Part shown: positions 19,477 through 28,974 of the stretch, piece after piece
How the letters are laid out: each line of letters begins with the position of its first letter
Position numbering within the stretch: the stretch's first letter is position 1
Source of the DNA: Leptospiraceae bacterium
GTDB lineage: Bacteria > Spirochaetota > Leptospiria > Leptospirales > Leptospiraceae
Direction: 5' to 3'
Assembly: GCA_024233865.1 (NCBI GenBank)
Contig: JACKPA010000002.1
Coordinates: 124,001-188,000 of the forward strand
Length of the DNA: 64,000 bases
Program-made: the position numbers and the translations under genes
The notes under the pieces: model-generated
The model's input: the letters and a program-made list of their open reading frames with translations, nothing else
Told to the model about the DNA's origin: nothing
Database searches by the model: none

Positions 19477-20892
19477 TTATAAATTATTTAAAAGTCTAAA
19501 TATGCGTTTAATCTTTTTTTGCTCTAAGTTTAACATTTTCATAACTTTTTGTGTATAAACCGAAGATCGTAAAATTTTCATAATTTCTTCTACATTAAGT
19601 TTAGACGAAGAAAACGGAAGTTCGTTTGTGAGTGTATTTGAATCTAGGATTATGGAACTATTATCACTTTCTTGGAAAAATAAAATTTCCAATTTATCAG
19701 GTGTCTTTATATAATCATAAGCGATTTGATTTTTGTAGCTTAAAGTTTGTTTATATGTAACCGGAATATAAGAATCCAGAGTTTTGATTCTATTCTGAAA
19801 TCCCAAAGAGTAGTTTTCATAACCTGTTCCTCTGCAGTGCGTTTTCCCAAAATAAGATTTAAAATCCAAACCGCAATAAATCAATTTTTTTACATTATAG
19901 GTTAGGCAAAAAGATTTGGCGAGACCTGCCACATTCATTGAGGGATTAGAAATCAAACTCAGGTTTTCCAACCTATTTTGCAATATCTGGTCCAAAGGAA
20001 AAGTTGACATATAAATCAAAATAGGATTTGGAATTTCAAATAAATGCGGACTTGCCCCTAACCAAGTAAAAATCGGGATATCCGAATATAAGTCTTCTCT
20101 GAAATGATAGATCGTCCCACGACCTGAGTCCACAGAAAAAATTAAGTCGATTTTAATACCATTATTCTGTAAAAAGTAAGATGCAGTATCAGATGAAATC
20201 AAAAAAAAATGCTCCCGGTTCTTCCGAATCCATTCCACTTGGTTTTCCAATATAGGAGAAGCTCCGCAAAAAACAACCGTTTGACCTTTTAAAAACTCAA
20301 ACATTTCTGATGTAACCAAGGTACAGGAATTCTTACTTTTTATCTTGTGTAGATTTTTGAAATAATTCCGAATCCACAACTTGGAAAAATGAACAACTGT
20401 ATTTTGGTGAATACTTGTTTTTTGTGAATTAAGAATTTTGTAGATTTCCTCGATCCACTTTTTATGGTTTTTACCATAAAATGGTTGAGAAAAAAAGTAG
20501 AAATTTTTCGAAGAAGTATTTTGCAAAAACTCTTGGAATTGCTCCAAACTTTCTACAATTAATAGTTCGGAATTTCTTTCTTTGAATCTTTTGGTTATTT
20601 TATCTTTTTGGTTTTGGATTTCGGAAAATTGAAAAATGGAGGCATCCGGCTCGATACATACCAATTTGATTTTTGAGTTCGTTAAAATTATGAATTCTTC
20701 TATGTGGTAACCGGCACCAAATCCCAAACATAAGATTTGGGTTTCCTCTATACAAGTTATTTTAGGTAATAGAGAGGAGACAAACCGATTTGCTTCCTTT
20801 TTAGGATCAAAAGAAGAATGAACAAATTGTCCGTTTTCTTTACTTTGTAAATTTGGTAAACCGCTCCTAGTATGTACTATTTTTAGTGAAAT
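19477..20892 (-). CDS. DUF115 / MptE-like protein, probable ATT start
   Basis: Member of the DUF115 (6-hydroxymethylpterin diphosphokinase MptE-like) family, related to the Maf motility accessory factors that modify flagellins. TVVFCGASPILENQ and SVDSGRGTIYHF are the nucleotide-binding strands, and CRGTGYENY comes later. The first standard start is TTG at 20727, but that would cut into a conserved block. In-frame sequence upstream encodes TRSGLPNL, HSSFDPKKEA and the start of LCLGFGAGYH, with no ATG, GTG or TTG. An ATT at 20892-20890 has AAGGA six bases upstream and gives 471 aa. Family content is seen in the sequence; the ATT start is inference. Confidence 0.72.
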   Translation of the reverse strand: MSLKIVHTRSGLPNLQSKENGQFVHSSFDPKKEANRFVSSLLPKITCIEETQILCLGFGAGYHIEEFIILTNSKIKLVCIEPDASIFQFSEIQNQKDKITKRFKERNSELLIVESLEQFQEFLQNTSSKNFYFFSQPFYGKNHKKWIEEIYKILNSQKTSIHQNTVVHFSKLWIRNYFKNLHKIKSKNSCTLVTSEMFEFLKGQTVVFCGASPILENQVEWIRKNREHFFLISSDTASYFLQNNGIKIDLIFSVDSGRGTIYHFREDLYSDIPIFTWLGASPHLFEIPNPILIYMSTFPLDQILQNRLENLSLISNPSMNVAGLAKSFCLTYNVKKLIYCGLDFKSYFGKTHCRGTGYENYSLGFQNRIKTLDSYIPVTYKQTLSYKNQIAYDYIKTPDKLEILFFQESDNSSIILDSNTLTNELPFSSSKLNVEEIMKILRSSVYTQKVMKMLNLEQKKIKRIFRLLNNL

Positions 20893-20905
20893 ATTTTTTC
20901 CTTTT

Positions 20906-21244
20906 TAGCTCGTTTAAAGCACTTATTTTTCAAAAACCTTGCTTAAATCAATCTTAAAATTTGATTTTTAGATTTCTTCGTCTAAAAATGATTGAAGTTA
21001 TTTTCTATTCTTTTTCCAAATTCACATCGTCATGCATTTTTGGAAATACAATTTTCGGAATAAAAAATTCAACATGGCTAAGTTTCTTATATTCAATATT
21101 TATCCATGGATAAATATTGAATAAGTATTTGTAAATTCTTAATTATATTTACCTTAAAAAAAATAGTTGCAATAAATTTACAATAATTTTAAACTCAATA
21201 TCAGTTGCAAATGGAATACAAATGATATATAAGGGGAAGCTAAT
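20906..21244. other. Intergenic region, 339 bp, no gene seen
   Basis: AT-rich gap between the divergent DUF115 and DUF4139 genes. No plausible reading frame or RNA gene was recognised. Its only clear structure is the large palindrome at 21090-21123. The DUF4139 ribosome site AAGGGGAAG lies just before 21245. It presumably carries divergent promoters. Confidence 0.6.
21090..21123. promoter_or_regulatory. 34-bp perfect palindrome, candidate operator
   Basis: Each arm is 17 bases: TATTCAATATTTATCCA and its exact reverse complement, with no spacer. No T-run follows on either strand, so it is not a typical terminator. It lies about 120 bp upstream of the first DUF4139 gene. A binding site for a dimeric regulator, or a cruciform-forming site, are the likely explanations. 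Confidence 0.55.
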
Positions 21245-23386
21245 ATGCTTAAAAAATTTACCATATTTCTATTTTGTATTTCGTTTTCGGTTTTTTCAAA
21301 AGAGCCAAAAGAAATCTCTACCAAAATTTTCAAGGTTCGAATGTATCCCGACTCTGTGTATGTAACTCGATTTGGATATGTGAATTTAGATAAGCAGAAA
21401 AACCAGGTTGTTATTCGTGGTTTACCCCAAGGAACCATCGACAAATCCATATCCCTTGGTTTTCCTAAAAATACGGATATAAAAATCAAAAAGATTGAAG
21501 TAAAAAGTGAAATAGAGTTAAAATACCAAAACGAAGTCGCAAAAGCTGCAAAAAAACACTATGATAATATATTAAATAAAGTTGATATTAAAAATAAAGA
21601 GTATTTGAGTGTTTATCACCATAAGAATGTTTTAACCAGGCTTTTGCCAAGCAAAAGAGATCAATCCTACGGATTGACAAATGAAATAAACATCAATTCC
21701 GATGCCTGGGGTTCTTTTCATAAAATTGTAAGAATAATGCTGGAAGAAAATTCCAAATTAGAACTTTCTTTACTAAAAGAACTTGATGAAATGAGAGAAG
21801 AGTTGGTTGTTGCCAAAGCCAAATTGGACTATTACCAAAATGCAGAACACATAGAAACTAAAACAATCCAAGTTGACTTTTTTAGTAAAAATCCGGTGGG
21901 CAAAGCAAAGCTTTTTCTAAATTACTTGATCGGTAATGCGGAATGGTTTCCCAGGTATGAAGTGAAAGTAGATGCAAATACAAAAACCAATATACTCTAT
22001 ATGTTTGCTCTCGTAAGAAATAATACGGGTGAAGACTGGAATAATGTCAATGTGTCCTTTTCAGCAGCAGACCATACGCAAAGTTTGGATATACCTACCA
22101 TTTACGAATGGAGAATTGGATACAAGGAAAAAATGAAAGGAGAAAGGCAGAGGCGAACATCCGAACAAGTAAACGCGGCTGGTTCTACCACAGTATATCA
22201 TCAAAAAAAATTAGACTATAAAGAAAAGGAATTAGCCAAAGCTCCTGCACCAATTCAGCAACAAGCAGAATCGACGGTGATTGGCGGTGAAATGGAAAAA
22301 AATTATGATAGCAGAATACAAAACTTGGATGCTTTAAAAAGGGATAACTCTGCACCAAAAAAACCGGAACCAATAAAATTAGAGAGTTTTGATGAAAGGA
22401 AAAAGTTAGTCGTAAGGGATTCCGAAGAGCAATACCAAGAAGTGCAGCAGACTTCCAAAAATGTCTTAACTCAAAACCGAGTTCAATCCAAATCAATTAC
22501 TACGGAAGATAATCTCAGTTCCTTAAGAGCAAATATCTTGGAACAGCAAAAAAACCTCCAAGAACAAAACTATAGAGCAGTGTTAGATTACGGTCAAAAA
22601 GCAAAAGAAAATATCGGGCTTCTTGACATGAAATATCAAAGAGAACTATCCCCAAGAATCAGAGAAATTGAAGAGTTGTCCAAGCGTGCTTCCATTATGC
22701 AGGCAAATGCAAAAATAACAAGTGGTCTTATTTCTCCCAAAATTTCTTCGGAAGGGTTTGACTATAGATACAATGCCAAAAGCAGAAACACGATCCTATC
22801 GGATAATTCGTTTAATAAAGTTTTAATTGGAATACAAAAACTTCCCTCTAACATAAGTTATGAAACTTCACCCATTACAAAAAAATCGGCGTTCTTGGTT
22901 TCCACATCGGTTTCAAAAAACAAAGAACCCTTGCTTGCCGGACCTTTGGACATCTTTGTGCAAGAAGATTATAACGGAACAACCAATATCTCCAAAACAG
23001 CAAGTGGTGAAGAATTAAGATTTGAGCTTGGTCCCGATGATGACGTAGAAATCGAAAGAAGAGAAACAAAATTTAGAGACAAATCTGGAATATTTATTAA
23101 AAAAAATACAATCCAAGTTAATATTCAAGTTATCATCAAAAACAAAAAAAGAGAAAAAATTCTTATGTATTTTGTAGATAGAGTACCTTATACCAATGAT
23201 AAAGAAATTGACATAGAGATCAAAAAAATCCCAAAAGGTGTAAGCATCAAAGATCAAGGAATTTTCAAACAAAAATATATAATTCCTCCTGGAGAATCGG
23301 AAAAAATTATATTAGAATACGTAATAAGTTATCCGGAAAATTCCTATCTAAAAGAAGAATTGCGAGAGTTTGAAAAAGATGAATAA
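21245..23386 (+). CDS. DUF4139/DUF4140 (mucoidy inhibitor MuiA-like) secreted protein, large form
   Basis: 713-residue exported protein. A signal peptide covers about residues 1-19 (to VFSK). The DUF4140 domain (MYPDSVYVTR to about residue 130) is followed by a helical segment. DUF4139 begins at IGNAEWFPRYEVKV and contains NNTGEDWNNVNVSFSAA. Between about residues 295 and 445 it carries a Q/K/S-rich low-complexity insertion that its downstream paralogue has only in short form. The family's function is unresolved. The ribosome site is AAGGGGAAG. Confidence 0.82.
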   Translation: MLKKFTIFLFCISFSVFSKEPKEISTKIFKVRMYPDSVYVTRFGYVNLDKQKNQVVIRGLPQGTIDKSISLGFPKNTDIKIKKIEVKSEIELKYQNEVAKAAKKHYDNILNKVDIKNKEYLSVYHHKNVLTRLLPSKRDQSYGLTNEININSDAWGSFHKIVRIMLEENSKLELSLLKELDEMREELVVAKAKLDYYQNAEHIETKTIQVDFFSKNPVGKAKLFLNYLIGNAEWFPRYEVKVDANTKTNILYMFALVRNNTGEDWNNVNVSFSAADHTQSLDIPTIYEWRIGYKEKMKGERQRRTSEQVNAAGSTTVYHQKKLDYKEKELAKAPAPIQQQAESTVIGGEMEKNYDSRIQNLDALKRDNSAPKKPEPIKLESFDERKKLVVRDSEEQYQEVQQTSKNVLTQNRVQSKSITTEDNLSSLRANILEQQKNLQEQNYRAVLDYGQKAKENIGLLDMKYQRELSPRIREIEELSKRASIMQANAKITSGLISPKISSEGFDYRYNAKSRNTILSDNSFNKVLIGIQKLPSNISYETSPITKKSAFLVSTSVSKNKEPLLAGPLDIFVQEDYNGTTNISKTASGEELRFELGPDDDVEIERRETKFRDKSGIFIKKNTIQVNIQVIIKNKKREKILMYFVDRVPYTNDKEIDIEIKKIPKGVSIKDQGIFKQKYIIPPGESEKIILEYVISYPENSYLKEELREFEKDE

Positions 23387-25004
23387 AATTCTGACTATTT
23401 ACCTAGTATTGTTTTATCTTGGTGATTTATTCGCAGATGATTTGCATATCCCTGTGAAAGAGGTTCTTGTATACAATGATAGAGCGCAAGTTACCAGAAA
23501 GATAAAAATAAATTTCCAAACTGGAGAATCCATTTTTAAAATAATAGGACTTCCCGTAGGTTTGCTTGACGAAAATCTTCGTGCCTATACGGAAGGTTCT
23601 AATAATAAAGTAAGTGTTTCTTCTATAAGTTCTTATATCGAACCACACTTGTACTATAGCGAAGAAGAAGTCAGAGTTTTAAGTGATGATATAGATAAGA
23701 AAGAAACTGAGAAAAAAAAATTACAAGTCAAAATTCAAAACTATAATCAAGAAAAGACAATACTAACCGGTTTTGAAAATCTCACCATAGAATCTATTTC
23801 CAAAAAAGTTGCTTATATTAAAAGTGAAGAGGAAATGAAAAATTGGAAAGAAACAATTTTGAGTTTCAGAAGTAAACGTTTAATAATTGAAAGAGAACTT
23901 CATCAGATAGACGTTCAATTAAAAGACTTGGAACAAGTTTTGGATATCCAAAAGAAAAAGCTAGATGAAATCATTTCCAAGGTCAATAAGTCAAAGCGAA
24001 TTACGGAAATAAAAATTGTGAATGTGGATAAAGAACCAATCCAAACTGAGCTAAACGTTTCTTATATCATACTCGGATCATCATGGAAACCGGTATACAA
24101 CGTCACGATACACAGTACTAAAAATGCTGAAATAGAATATATGGCTGATATACTACAAGAAACGGGCGAAGACTGGAATAATGTAAAAATATCTTTATCA
24201 ACAGCAGAGCCAAGAAAAATACAAGCACGACCAAAAGTAAGAGCAGTGGAAATACTAAAAGAAGGAGGCGCTACACAAAAAGAATTTTTCGAATATTCCA
24301 AACAATCCAAAGAAGAAGAAGATAGAACAGAAGATAAACCGACAGACGGAACAACTTCTACCGAGATCGAAGGTGGAGTGGTAAAAGCAGCTGGCAGTTT
24401 GATCTTTCATTCTCCGGAAACTTCAAGCATACCTTCCGAAAAAAAATACCATAGAATACTCATCGCCAAATACCAATCGGGTGTAAAATTTGAATACGTA
24501 ACTATTCCTAAAATAAAAAAAGCAGTCTATTTAATGGCTAAACTGAAAAATAACATTCGGTTTCCTATGCTAGCAGGAGCTTTAAACATTTTTAGAGAAT
24601 CCGGATATATTGGCGAATCCGGAATTCCTTATGTACCTGCTTATGGTGAATACGATGTATCTTTGGGAAGTCAAATTGATTTTAGGGTTTTTTATAGGAT
24701 GGAAAACAATGTATACAAGAGCGGAATTGTCTCCAAGCAAAATGTATTTGAAAAAACAGAGCATATTAGTATTGAGAACTTTAGCAAAAATGATAATAGC
24801 ATCACTTTAATTAGCAACGTTCCGGCTACAGATATTTCAGACATTGAAGTAGAAATAGACCAAAAAACAACAGTAGGATATACCGAAAAAGTAAAAAATT
24901 CCGGTATTTATAAGTGGAAGATTCCCATTAAAAGTTATACAAAAAAAAGAATTTTTTTAAAGTATAGAATCAAAGTGCCAAAAGATTCCCCTTTGCGATT
25001 TTAA
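23379..25004 (+). CDS. DUF4139/DUF4140 (MuiA-like) secreted protein, paralogue
   Basis: 541-residue paralogue of the preceding gene. It has a signal peptide to about residue 20 (LGDLFADD) and the DUF4140 start VKEVLVYNDRAQVTRK. A central coiled coil (about residues 75-210) is followed by DUF4139 with GSSWKPVYNVTI and ETGEDWNNVKISLSTAE. The ATG at 23379 overlaps the upstream gene's stop by 8 bp; an in-frame TTG at 23370 is also possible. The tandem, overlapping arrangement suggests the two products form a complex (inference). Confidence 0.82.
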   Translation: MNKILTIYLVLFYLGDLFADDLHIPVKEVLVYNDRAQVTRKIKINFQTGESIFKIIGLPVGLLDENLRAYTEGSNNKVSVSSISSYIEPHLYYSEEEVRVLSDDIDKKETEKKKLQVKIQNYNQEKTILTGFENLTIESISKKVAYIKSEEEMKNWKETILSFRSKRLIIERELHQIDVQLKDLEQVLDIQKKKLDEIISKVNKSKRITEIKIVNVDKEPIQTELNVSYIILGSSWKPVYNVTIHSTKNAEIEYMADILQETGEDWNNVKISLSTAEPRKIQARPKVRAVEILKEGGATQKEFFEYSKQSKEEEDRTEDKPTDGTTSTEIEGGVVKAAGSLIFHSPETSSIPSEKKYHRILIAKYQSGVKFEYVTIPKIKKAVYLMAKLKNNIRFPMLAGALNIFRESGYIGESGIPYVPAYGEYDVSLGSQIDFRVFYRMENNVYKSGIVSKQNVFEKTEHISIENFSKNDNSITLISNVPATDISDIEVEIDQKTTVGYTEKVKNSGIYKWKIPIKSYTKKRIFLKYRIKVPKDSPLRF

Positions 25005-25101
25005 GACGAACTGTAGAAACTTCTCATATAAAAAATAATCCTCTTGACAATATTTTAGCAATTCTTAAAAAATGAACTAATAAGAAAATTGGGATGGAAC
25101 A

Positions 25102-25983
25102 ATGAAATTCTTAAAATATTTTATAATTTTTATACTATTTTTAATAGGAATTTATTTTTTATTAACCCTTGTTCCATTTAAAATCAAAGAACAAAAAGAA
25201 GTATTTTCAAGCAATGCCTTCAGAATTGCCCATAGGTGTGGAAAAGACATGTTTCCCGAAAATACTCTGTTTGCATGTAAAAAAATTGTAGAGAGAAATC
25301 TTGCTGATTTTTTAGAAATGGACGTTCATTTAACAAAAGATGATCACCTGGTTGTTTTGCACGATGCTACCTTGGATAGAACAACCAATGGAACAGGATT
25401 TGTAAAAGAAAAAACTTACGAAGAAGTATTGAAATTAGATGCAGGTTATAAATTTACAATAAATGGAAACGAATTTCCTTTTCGTAGTAAAGGCATACAA
25501 ATTTTGGAGTTAGATGAATTTTTTAAAGAATTACCAAACAGTAAATATTACATTGAAATCAAACCGGATGATTTAAAAGCGGCAGCTAAGTTAAATTCTG
25601 TCATTCGTAAATTCGACATGGAAAAAAAAGTAGTTGTAGGCTCGTTTAATCATGCTGTTTTAAAAGAATTGCAACAATTAATGCCAGAAGTAGCTTTTTT
25701 TGCAAGTAGAAAGGAAATTTCTTTTTGGGTTCTTTTCCAAAAGTTGGGCATAGGGGGGGTTTACCCATTTTCTTCTGATACCTTAGCCATACCAACAAAG
25801 CTTGGAATTTTTGATCTAGACCAGTTATTGGTAGAGAATGCTAAAAAACAAAATATTAAAATTCATGTTTGGACGATCAATGAAGGAAATGAAATGTTGA
25901 GCTTGATAAAGTTAGGGGTAAACGGAATAATGACGGACAAACCAGACTTGTTAAATTCTCTTTTGGATTCTAAAAGTAAATAA
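25102..25983 (+). CDS. Glycerophosphodiester phosphodiesterase, membrane-anchored
   Basis: GDPD-family enzyme of 293 aa that hydrolyses glycerophosphodiesters to glycerol-3-phosphate and an alcohol. AHRCGKDMFPENT holds the first catalytic His and metal-binding Glu (HRxxxxxxPENT). EMDVHLTKDDHLVVLHDATLDRTT holds the second His and further ligands, and YIEIKPD the third acidic site. One N-terminal membrane helix (residues 5-24) places it at the membrane. A G7 run at about 25753 encodes a Gly-Gly pair. Confidence 0.9.
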   Translation: MKFLKYFIIFILFLIGIYFLLTLVPFKIKEQKEVFSSNAFRIAHRCGKDMFPENTLFACKKIVERNLADFLEMDVHLTKDDHLVVLHDATLDRTTNGTGFVKEKTYEEVLKLDAGYKFTINGNEFPFRSKGIQILELDEFFKELPNSKYYIEIKPDDLKAAAKLNSVIRKFDMEKKVVVGSFNHAVLKELQQLMPEVAFFASRKEISFWVLFQKLGIGGVYPFSSDTLAIPTKLGIFDLDQLLVENAKKQNIKIHVWTINEGNEMLSLIKLGVNGIMTDKPDLLNSLLDSKSK

Positions 25984-26088
25984 CTTTGGTTATGAATTGA
26001 AAAAAATTAAAAAAGCGATAAATATTAAAGTTAAAAAGTAGATAAGAAATACTTTTAAAACCTTTATTTAACCCAAAGGAGAACAAAA

Positions 26089-26238
26089 ATGGAAGCACCA
26101 AATCTAAAAAAGGAAGAAGAAATTAAAGAGGAAATAAAGCAAATATTGATGGAAGACGATGCCGCTGCTATCCTTGCATTCAAAAAACAAAAATTAGATA
26201 CGGGAAGAAAGATCCCTCTAGAAGAAACTAAGAAGTAG
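26089..26238 (+). CDS. Small hypothetical protein (49 aa)
   Basis: Short charged protein, rich in Lys and Glu, with an acidic middle (MEDDAAAIL) and a basic end. Its support is a strong ribosome site (AAAGGAGAAC) at the right distance and a clear intrinsic terminator shortly after the stop. No family is recognised. Confidence 0.65.
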   Translation: MEAPNLKKEEEIKEEIKQILMEDDAAAILAFKKQKLDTGRKIPLEETKK

Positions 26239-26267
26239 AGGAATTTTTTCATTTTATTAAGATGTTG

Positions 26268-26304
26268 GCGCGTAAAAATACCTAATTTACGCGCTTAATT
26301 TTTT
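26268..26304 (+). terminator. Rho-independent terminator after the 49-aa gene
   Basis: A 9-bp stem GCGCGTAAA / TTTACGCGC with a 9-base loop is followed by TTAATTTTTT. It is placed about 30 bp after the stop of the small gene. Confidence 0.8.
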
Positions 26305-26476
26305 CCTTTATCAGTTCTCAATAGTGAGCAAAGAATTGTTCTATACCACTTTTTCAGGTCTTTCCTTTTCATGTTATTATCGGCTTGAGTTACAAAAAAT
26401 CGACCATTGTTTGTATTTAAAAACTATATTTACAAAATTTGTAATAAAAAATAACTATCTAATCTGGAATGTGTTT

Positions 26477-27832
26477 ATGTCCTTTGAAGATTTTAACAGT
26501 TTATTAAATAGTGCCACGAATGATGATTTTACGACCATGGAAAAACCTTTAGTAATGGTTGTAGACGATAATTATGTTACAATTTGTTCTTTGGAAGCTA
26601 TTTTGCTCCCTCAATACAGGGTAGTACTTTGTATAGATGGGAATGAAGGTATAAAAAAAATTACTAAAGACGTTTATGCCGTCATTTTAGATATAAAAAT
26701 GCACGGGATGGATGGGTTTGAAACTTTTTTAAAAATAAAGGAAAAATCACCTAACGTTCCTATTATATTCTATTCTGCTTACCAGGAATTAAAAGACCCT
26801 TTTTATGTAATGAACCGCTATAGACCATTCGGATATATAAAAAAAGGAACTGTGGCAACCGTACTTTTAGATACGGTTGCCAGTGCTGTTGAATTTTACA
26901 AAAGTACATTGCACAATGAATTACTAATAAAGGAATTGGCAGAAGCAAAAGAAAGCCTGGAAGAAAAGGTAAAAGAAAGAACAAAACAACTCGCTAAAAA
27001 AAATGAAGAATTAAATAAACTGCTTTTTCAATTTGAACAAACAAACAAACTGTTGTCCGCCTCTAATAAAAAAATTATGGATAGCATCCACTACGCGCAT
27101 AGAATACAAACATCTATGCTACCAAACTTGGAAATATTGGAAATGTATCTTCCCGAATCTTTTGTTATATGGGAGCCAAAAGATATGGTTGGTGGAGACT
27201 TTTATCAATTTTATCCGGTAGAAGATGGATTCATTTTAATTGTGGCTGATTGTACCGGTCATGGAGTTCCTGGTGGATTTATGACTATGTTAAGCATATC
27301 GGTATTACACAGAATTATAGAGGGGGATAGAATAACAACTCCCGGAAGCATTTTAATGGATTTGAATAAGATCATCAAAACATCTCTGCAGCAAGACCAA
27401 GAAAGAGGTAAATCGGATGACGGTTTAGAATCAGCTGTATGTTATATTCAACCAAAAGAAAAGAAACTGTATTTTTCCGGTGCGAAATTCTCTTTGAACA
27501 TAGCACAAGACGGAGAGATTACAAAGATTAAGGGAGAAAGGAAAAGTCTTGGCTACAAACGTTCCCAGATGGAATATTATTTTCCAACACACCTGCTTTC
27601 CATTGAAGACGGAATGACGTTTTATTTATATAGCGATGGAATCGTAGACCAATTGGGTGGAGAGAGGAACATGCCTTTTGGAGAAAAAAAATTATATGAA
27701 ATTATTAAAAGGAATTTCAACAGACCTTTACTAGAGCAAAAGGAAGAAATACTTGAGGCATTACAAAAATATCAAAAAGAATTTGAACGTTTAGATGATA
27801 TCACAATGATTGGTTTTAGAGTCGGGGTATAG
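26477..27832 (+). CDS. Response regulator with SpoIIE-type PP2C phosphatase output
   Basis: Receiver domain (VMVVDDNYV, phosphoacceptor Asp near residue 72 in ILDIKMHGMDG) joined by a coiled coil to an RsbU/SpoIIE phosphatase domain. The phosphatase metal-site motifs are GGDFYQF, ADCTGHG, YSDGIVD and DDITMI. Such proteins dephosphorylate anti-sigma antagonists in partner-switching pathways. The ATG at 26477 gives 451 aa; the frame extends back to a GTG at 26324, but that extra part has no domain. The cyclase gene follows 34 bp downstream. Confidence 0.85.
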   Translation: MSFEDFNSLLNSATNDDFTTMEKPLVMVVDDNYVTICSLEAILLPQYRVVLCIDGNEGIKKITKDVYAVILDIKMHGMDGFETFLKIKEKSPNVPIIFYSAYQELKDPFYVMNRYRPFGYIKKGTVATVLLDTVASAVEFYKSTLHNELLIKELAEAKESLEEKVKERTKQLAKKNEELNKLLFQFEQTNKLLSASNKKIMDSIHYAHRIQTSMLPNLEILEMYLPESFVIWEPKDMVGGDFYQFYPVEDGFILIVADCTGHGVPGGFMTMLSISVLHRIIEGDRITTPGSILMDLNKIIKTSLQQDQERGKSDDGLESAVCYIQPKEKKLYFSGAKFSLNIAQDGEITKIKGERKSLGYKRSQMEYYFPTHLLSIEDGMTFYLYSDGIVDQLGGERNMPFGEKKLYEIIKRNFNRPLLEQKEEILEALQKYQKEFERLDDITMIGFRVGV

Positions 27833-27866
27833 CTATTTACAAAAGTATTTGGGGTAGACATCTTCC

Positions 27867-28955
27867 ATGTTAGAGAATAGTTTTATATACAAAACAGAAG
27901 AACAAATCATAAAAGAAGCTGAAAGAGTTCTCCAAAATTCTTCCAACCATAATAATCCGTTATTAAATGATTATGCGATATTACTAAAGGGTTATAAAAA
28001 AATTTATCAACGAATCCAAAGACTAATAAAGTTAGGGGATACTCAACAATTAAGTATACTACAAAAAGCTTTAAAGGAGCAGAAACAGCTAACTAATGCC
28101 TACAGTCGCTTTGTGCCTTTGGAATACCTAGAATTCTTACAAAAAGAATCTATAACAGAAGTTCAATTAGGAGACCATGTCAGTAAAAACATGACCGTTA
28201 TGTTTTGTGATTTGCGATCCTTTACCAAAATTTCGGAAAACATGAATCCTCAAGAAAACTTTAACTTTATCAATTCTTTTTTGAAACGAGTCAGTCCGAT
28301 CGTTCGCAATCATAAAGGTATAATTATAAAATACGTTGGAGACGGAATCATGGCGATATTTCCACTTAATGTGAACGATGGTATCAATGCAGCAATCAAT
28401 ATGCTCCAAGAAGTAAGTGTCTACAACCAGGAAAAAGGAAAAAATAATTCTTATCCTATTGAGATAGGATTTGGAATTCATGTTGGTTATATGATGGTAG
28501 GAATGATTGGAGAAGAAAACAGGATGCAAGGTGATGCTCTTTCGGATACTGTGAATTTGACCTCTCGTTTAGAAGGATTGACAAAATACTACCAAGTATC
28601 TTTGATAATTAGTGAAGATGCGTATAAACTAATCGATTCCAAAAGCTACAACATTCGCTTCCTTGATAATGTAGTAGTAAAAGGTCGAAGTTTTCCTATA
28701 CCTATCTATGAGGTTTTTGATTCCGATCCTATTCTCATAAAAGAGAAAAAGTTACAAACTTTACATGAATTTGAAATAGCTCAAGAATTTTATTTTAACA
28801 GGCAATTTGCAGAAGCGGCTAAAAAATTTATAAGTATTTTAGAAATTCTTCCCCATGATTCAACAACAAAACTCTACTTAGAGCGTTCGGCAAGGTATTT
28901 GTTAGAAGGCGTACCAGATGATTGGACTGGCATGAGAATCATGACAAACAAATAA
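27867..28955 (+). CDS. Class III adenylate/guanylate cyclase
   Basis: 362-residue soluble cyclase. The catalytic domain starts at VMFCDLRSFTKIS (first metal Asp) and includes KYVGDGIMAIF (second metal Asp), DTVNLTSRLE and the strand VKGRSFPIPIYEV. A helical N-terminus precedes it, and a TPR-like tail (about residues 300-355) follows. It lies just after the SpoIIE phosphatase gene on the same strand, so the two may form one signalling unit. ATP versus GTP preference cannot be settled by eye. Confidence 0.87.
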   Translation: MLENSFIYKTEEQIIKEAERVLQNSSNHNNPLLNDYAILLKGYKKIYQRIQRLIKLGDTQQLSILQKALKEQKQLTNAYSRFVPLEYLEFLQKESITEVQLGDHVSKNMTVMFCDLRSFTKISENMNPQENFNFINSFLKRVSPIVRNHKGIIIKYVGDGIMAIFPLNVNDGINAAINMLQEVSVYNQEKGKNNSYPIEIGFGIHVGYMMVGMIGEENRMQGDALSDTVNLTSRLEGLTKYYQVSLIISEDAYKLIDSKSYNIRFLDNVVVKGRSFPIPIYEVFDSDPILIKEKKLQTLHEFEIAQEFYFNRQFAEAAKKFISILEILPHDSTTKLYLERSARYLLEGVPDDWTGMRIMTNK

Positions 28956-28974
28956 ACCTCATCGAAAATATTTT

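Noticed and set aside
25746..25760. G7 run in the glycerophosphodiesterase gene as a phase-variation site
   Set aside because: Seven G is short, the frame is intact and it encodes a Gly-Gly turn; weak evidence compared with the C9 tract elsewhere.
26324..26476. GTG start for the SpoIIE phosphatase gene
   Set aside because: The extra 51 residues are Tyr/Phe/Leu-rich and no domain is seen; the ATG at 26477 sits just ahead of the receiver domain.
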